This document shows, in pieces, positions 5,334-6,488 of a stretch of DNA of 6,488 nucleotides. The position numbers and the translations under genes were made by a program. This DNA comes from an uncultured Halieaceae bacterium. Lineage in GTDB: Bacteria > Pseudomonadota > Gammaproteobacteria > Pseudomonadales > Halieaceae. The DNA lies in contig CALINF010000052.1 of NCBI GenBank assembly GCA_938045215.1, positions 1 through 6,488 of the forward strand, in the 5' to 3' direction. Position 1 is the first letter of the stretch. Each line of letters begins with the position of its first letter. The notes beneath the pieces are model-generated. The model saw nothing but the letters and a program-made list of their open reading frames with translations, had not been told where the DNA came from and ran no database searches.

Positions 5334-6440
5334 ATGAGTGACACGCAGCAATGCACTACGCTGGAAGTAGGTAAAGAGAATTGGTCCGACAGCCGAATTG
5401 TGCATGAACCGGTGCCATCTGATCTTGCGGCAGATGAAGTGCTTCTTCGCGTTAATCGCTTCGCACTCACGGCCAACAATATTTCCTATTGCTTGAGTGG
5501 AGAAACGCTGGGCTACTGGGGGTTTTTCCCCGCCGCAGAGGGTTGGGGTCGTATCCCCGTCATGGGTTATGCCGATGTCGTTTCGTCGCAGCATGCCGAT
5601 ATTGCGGTCGGTGAGCGGGTCTGGGGATGGTTTCCTATGTCCACGCACCTGAAGATCAAAGCAGGCAAAGTCCATCCAAATCAGTTTGCTGATGTGTCGT
5701 CTCACCGAGCTGAATACTCGCCTATTTATGCGCAATTTTCTCGAACCAGCGCTAATCCCATCTATGACGTCGAGCGTGAGGATCAGGATAGCCTTCTGCG
5801 CGGACTTTTCTTGACATCATGGCTCTGTGAAGACTTTGTGCACGACAACGAACACTTTGGCGGCGATCACTATGTGATTACCAGTGCGTCTAGCAAGACG
5901 AGTATCGCGCTCGCGTTTGCTGTGAGCCAGCGGGGTTCGGCGCAGGCGGTTGGTTTAACCTCAAAAGGTAACGTGGCTTTCTGTGAGGCGCTTGGATGCT
6001 ATGACCGTGTGCTGTCCTACGATGATATCGATCAGCTCGATGCGAGCCGCGGCGCCGTACTGGTAGATATGGCAGGGAATGCGGATGTCGTTGCGCGCGT
6101 GCATAACCACTACGGCGACAACCTGCGTTTTTCCAGCAAAATAGGGGCCACCCATCATGAAGATCTGGGTTCCACCGACAACTTGCCTGGCGCCGTACCT
6201 GAATTTTTCTTTGCCCCTGCGCAGGCGCAGAAACGCACCGGGGACTGGGGCCCCGGAGAGATCGAGAAACGCATGGGCGCGAGCTTTGTAGCATTTCGCG
6301 AGTTCTGTGACAGTTGGCTTGCTGTTCAGCGTTATTTTGGAGAAGATGCCGCAACCAGCACGTATCAGCGCGTTTTGCACGGACAGGTTGCTCCCTCAGA
6401 AGGCTGCATAGTCTCTCTGTGGCCTCACGAGCCAGAGTAA
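5334..6440 (+). CDS. DUF2855 family protein (MDR-like, function unknown)
   Basis: A 368-aa protein I recognise as DUF2855. Its plan recalls medium-chain (zinc-independent) dehydrogenase/quinone reductases: an N-terminal half with DEVLLRVNRFALTANNISY (34-52), matching the catalytic-domain strand of that superfamily, then GRIPVMGYADVV (72-83) and GERVWGWFPM (93-102). A nucleotide-binding-like half follows, with VITSASSKTSIALAFAV (181-197) in place of the usual glycine-rich loop, AVGLTS (205-210) and a DRVLSYDDI segment (224-232). The zinc ligands of alcohol dehydrogenases are not evident. The SASSKT loop is typical of DUF2855 and departs from the AxxGGVG-type loop of quinone reductases, so cofactor use is uncertain. 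The protein is probably cytoplasmic, as no signal or membrane segment is seen. It is separated from the M20 gene by 156 nt with a hairpin and has its own strong ribosome binding site, so it need not belong to the upstream pathway. Family confidence is good; no activity can be assigned. Confidence 0.85.
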   Translation: MSDTQQCTTLEVGKENWSDSRIVHEPVPSDLAADEVLLRVNRFALTANNISYCLSGETLGYWGFFPAAEGWGRIPVMGYADVVSSQHADIAVGERVWGWFPMSTHLKIKAGKVHPNQFADVSSHRAEYSPIYAQFSRTSANPIYDVEREDQDSLLRGLFLTSWLCEDFVHDNEHFGGDHYVITSASSKTSIALAFAVSQRGSAQAVGLTSKGNVAFCEALGCYDRVLSYDDIDQLDASRGAVLVDMAGNADVVARVHNHYGDNLRFSSKIGATHHEDLGSTDNLPGAVPEFFFAPAQAQKRTGDWGPGEIEKRMGASFVAFREFCDSWLAVQRYFGEDAATSTYQRVLHGQVAPSEGCIVSLWPHEPE

Positions 6441-6488
6441 CGAGTCGAGACTGCTTCAGGCACACAATATTAGACTAACGGAGCATCG
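6441..6488. other. Non-coding tail at the window edge
   Basis: These 48 nt after the DUF2855 stop hold no recognisable terminator. CGGAG at 6479-6483 could be the ribosome binding site of a gene starting just past the window, but no start codon is present to confirm it. Confidence 0.3.

Noticed and set aside
4977..5735. 252-aa open frame on the - strand across the M20-DUF2855 gap
   Set aside because: It overlaps two well-supported + strand genes, and the translation is rich in Arg, His and Cys without any domain pattern.
5890..6465. 191-aa open frame on the - strand
   Set aside because: It is antisense to DUF2855, with an Arg-, Pro- and Cys-rich translation typical of a shadow frame.

Overview
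The window looks like a piece of a proteobacterial chromosome, most likely from a gammaproteobacterium and perhaps a marine one. This is an inference from gene style: moderately GC-rich DNA, tightly packed same-strand genes, ATGA overlaps, and a DUF2855-type gene. No rRNA, tRNA, mobile element, CRISPR array or phage gene is visible. All five supported genes lie on the + strand.

Layout. (1) 1-1277: the 3' part of a FAD-dependent amine-oxidase/phytoene-desaturase-like oxidoreductase (COG1233, PYROXD2-like). Its N-terminal dinucleotide-binding motif lies outside the window. (2) 1274-2470: a GcvT-like, folate-dependent aminomethyltransferase/demethylase, joined to gene 1 by a 4-nt ATGA overlap. 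(3) 2471-2598: a 128-nt gap with GTGTAG repeats, an inverted repeat and a hairpin; it may be the control region for the next two genes. (4) 2599-3852: a Rieske non-haem iron oxygenase alpha subunit with complete Rieske and mononuclear iron ligand sets. (5) 3849-5177: an exported M20 zinc peptidase resembling carboxypeptidase G2, again joined by an ATGA overlap. (6) 5178-5333: a 156-nt gap with a hairpin directly after the M20 stop codon and a good ribosome binding site before the next gene. (7) 5334-6440: a DUF2855 protein, distantly like medium-chain dehydrogenases. (8) 6441-6488: non-coding tail.

Working model (inference). Genes 1-4 look like a small catabolic module. The M20 enzyme would hydrolyse an amide- or peptide-linked substrate in the periplasm. 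The Rieske oxygenase would oxidatively attack a product in the cytoplasm, possibly a methylated or quaternary amine. The flavoprotein and the GcvT-like protein would carry out a further oxidation and pass a one-carbon unit to tetrahydrofolate. The parts resemble glycine betaine, stachydrine and carnitine demethylation systems, but this combination of four is not one I can name. The true substrate cannot be read from the sequence. No Rieske reductase is present in the window. DUF2855 appears to be a separate transcription unit.
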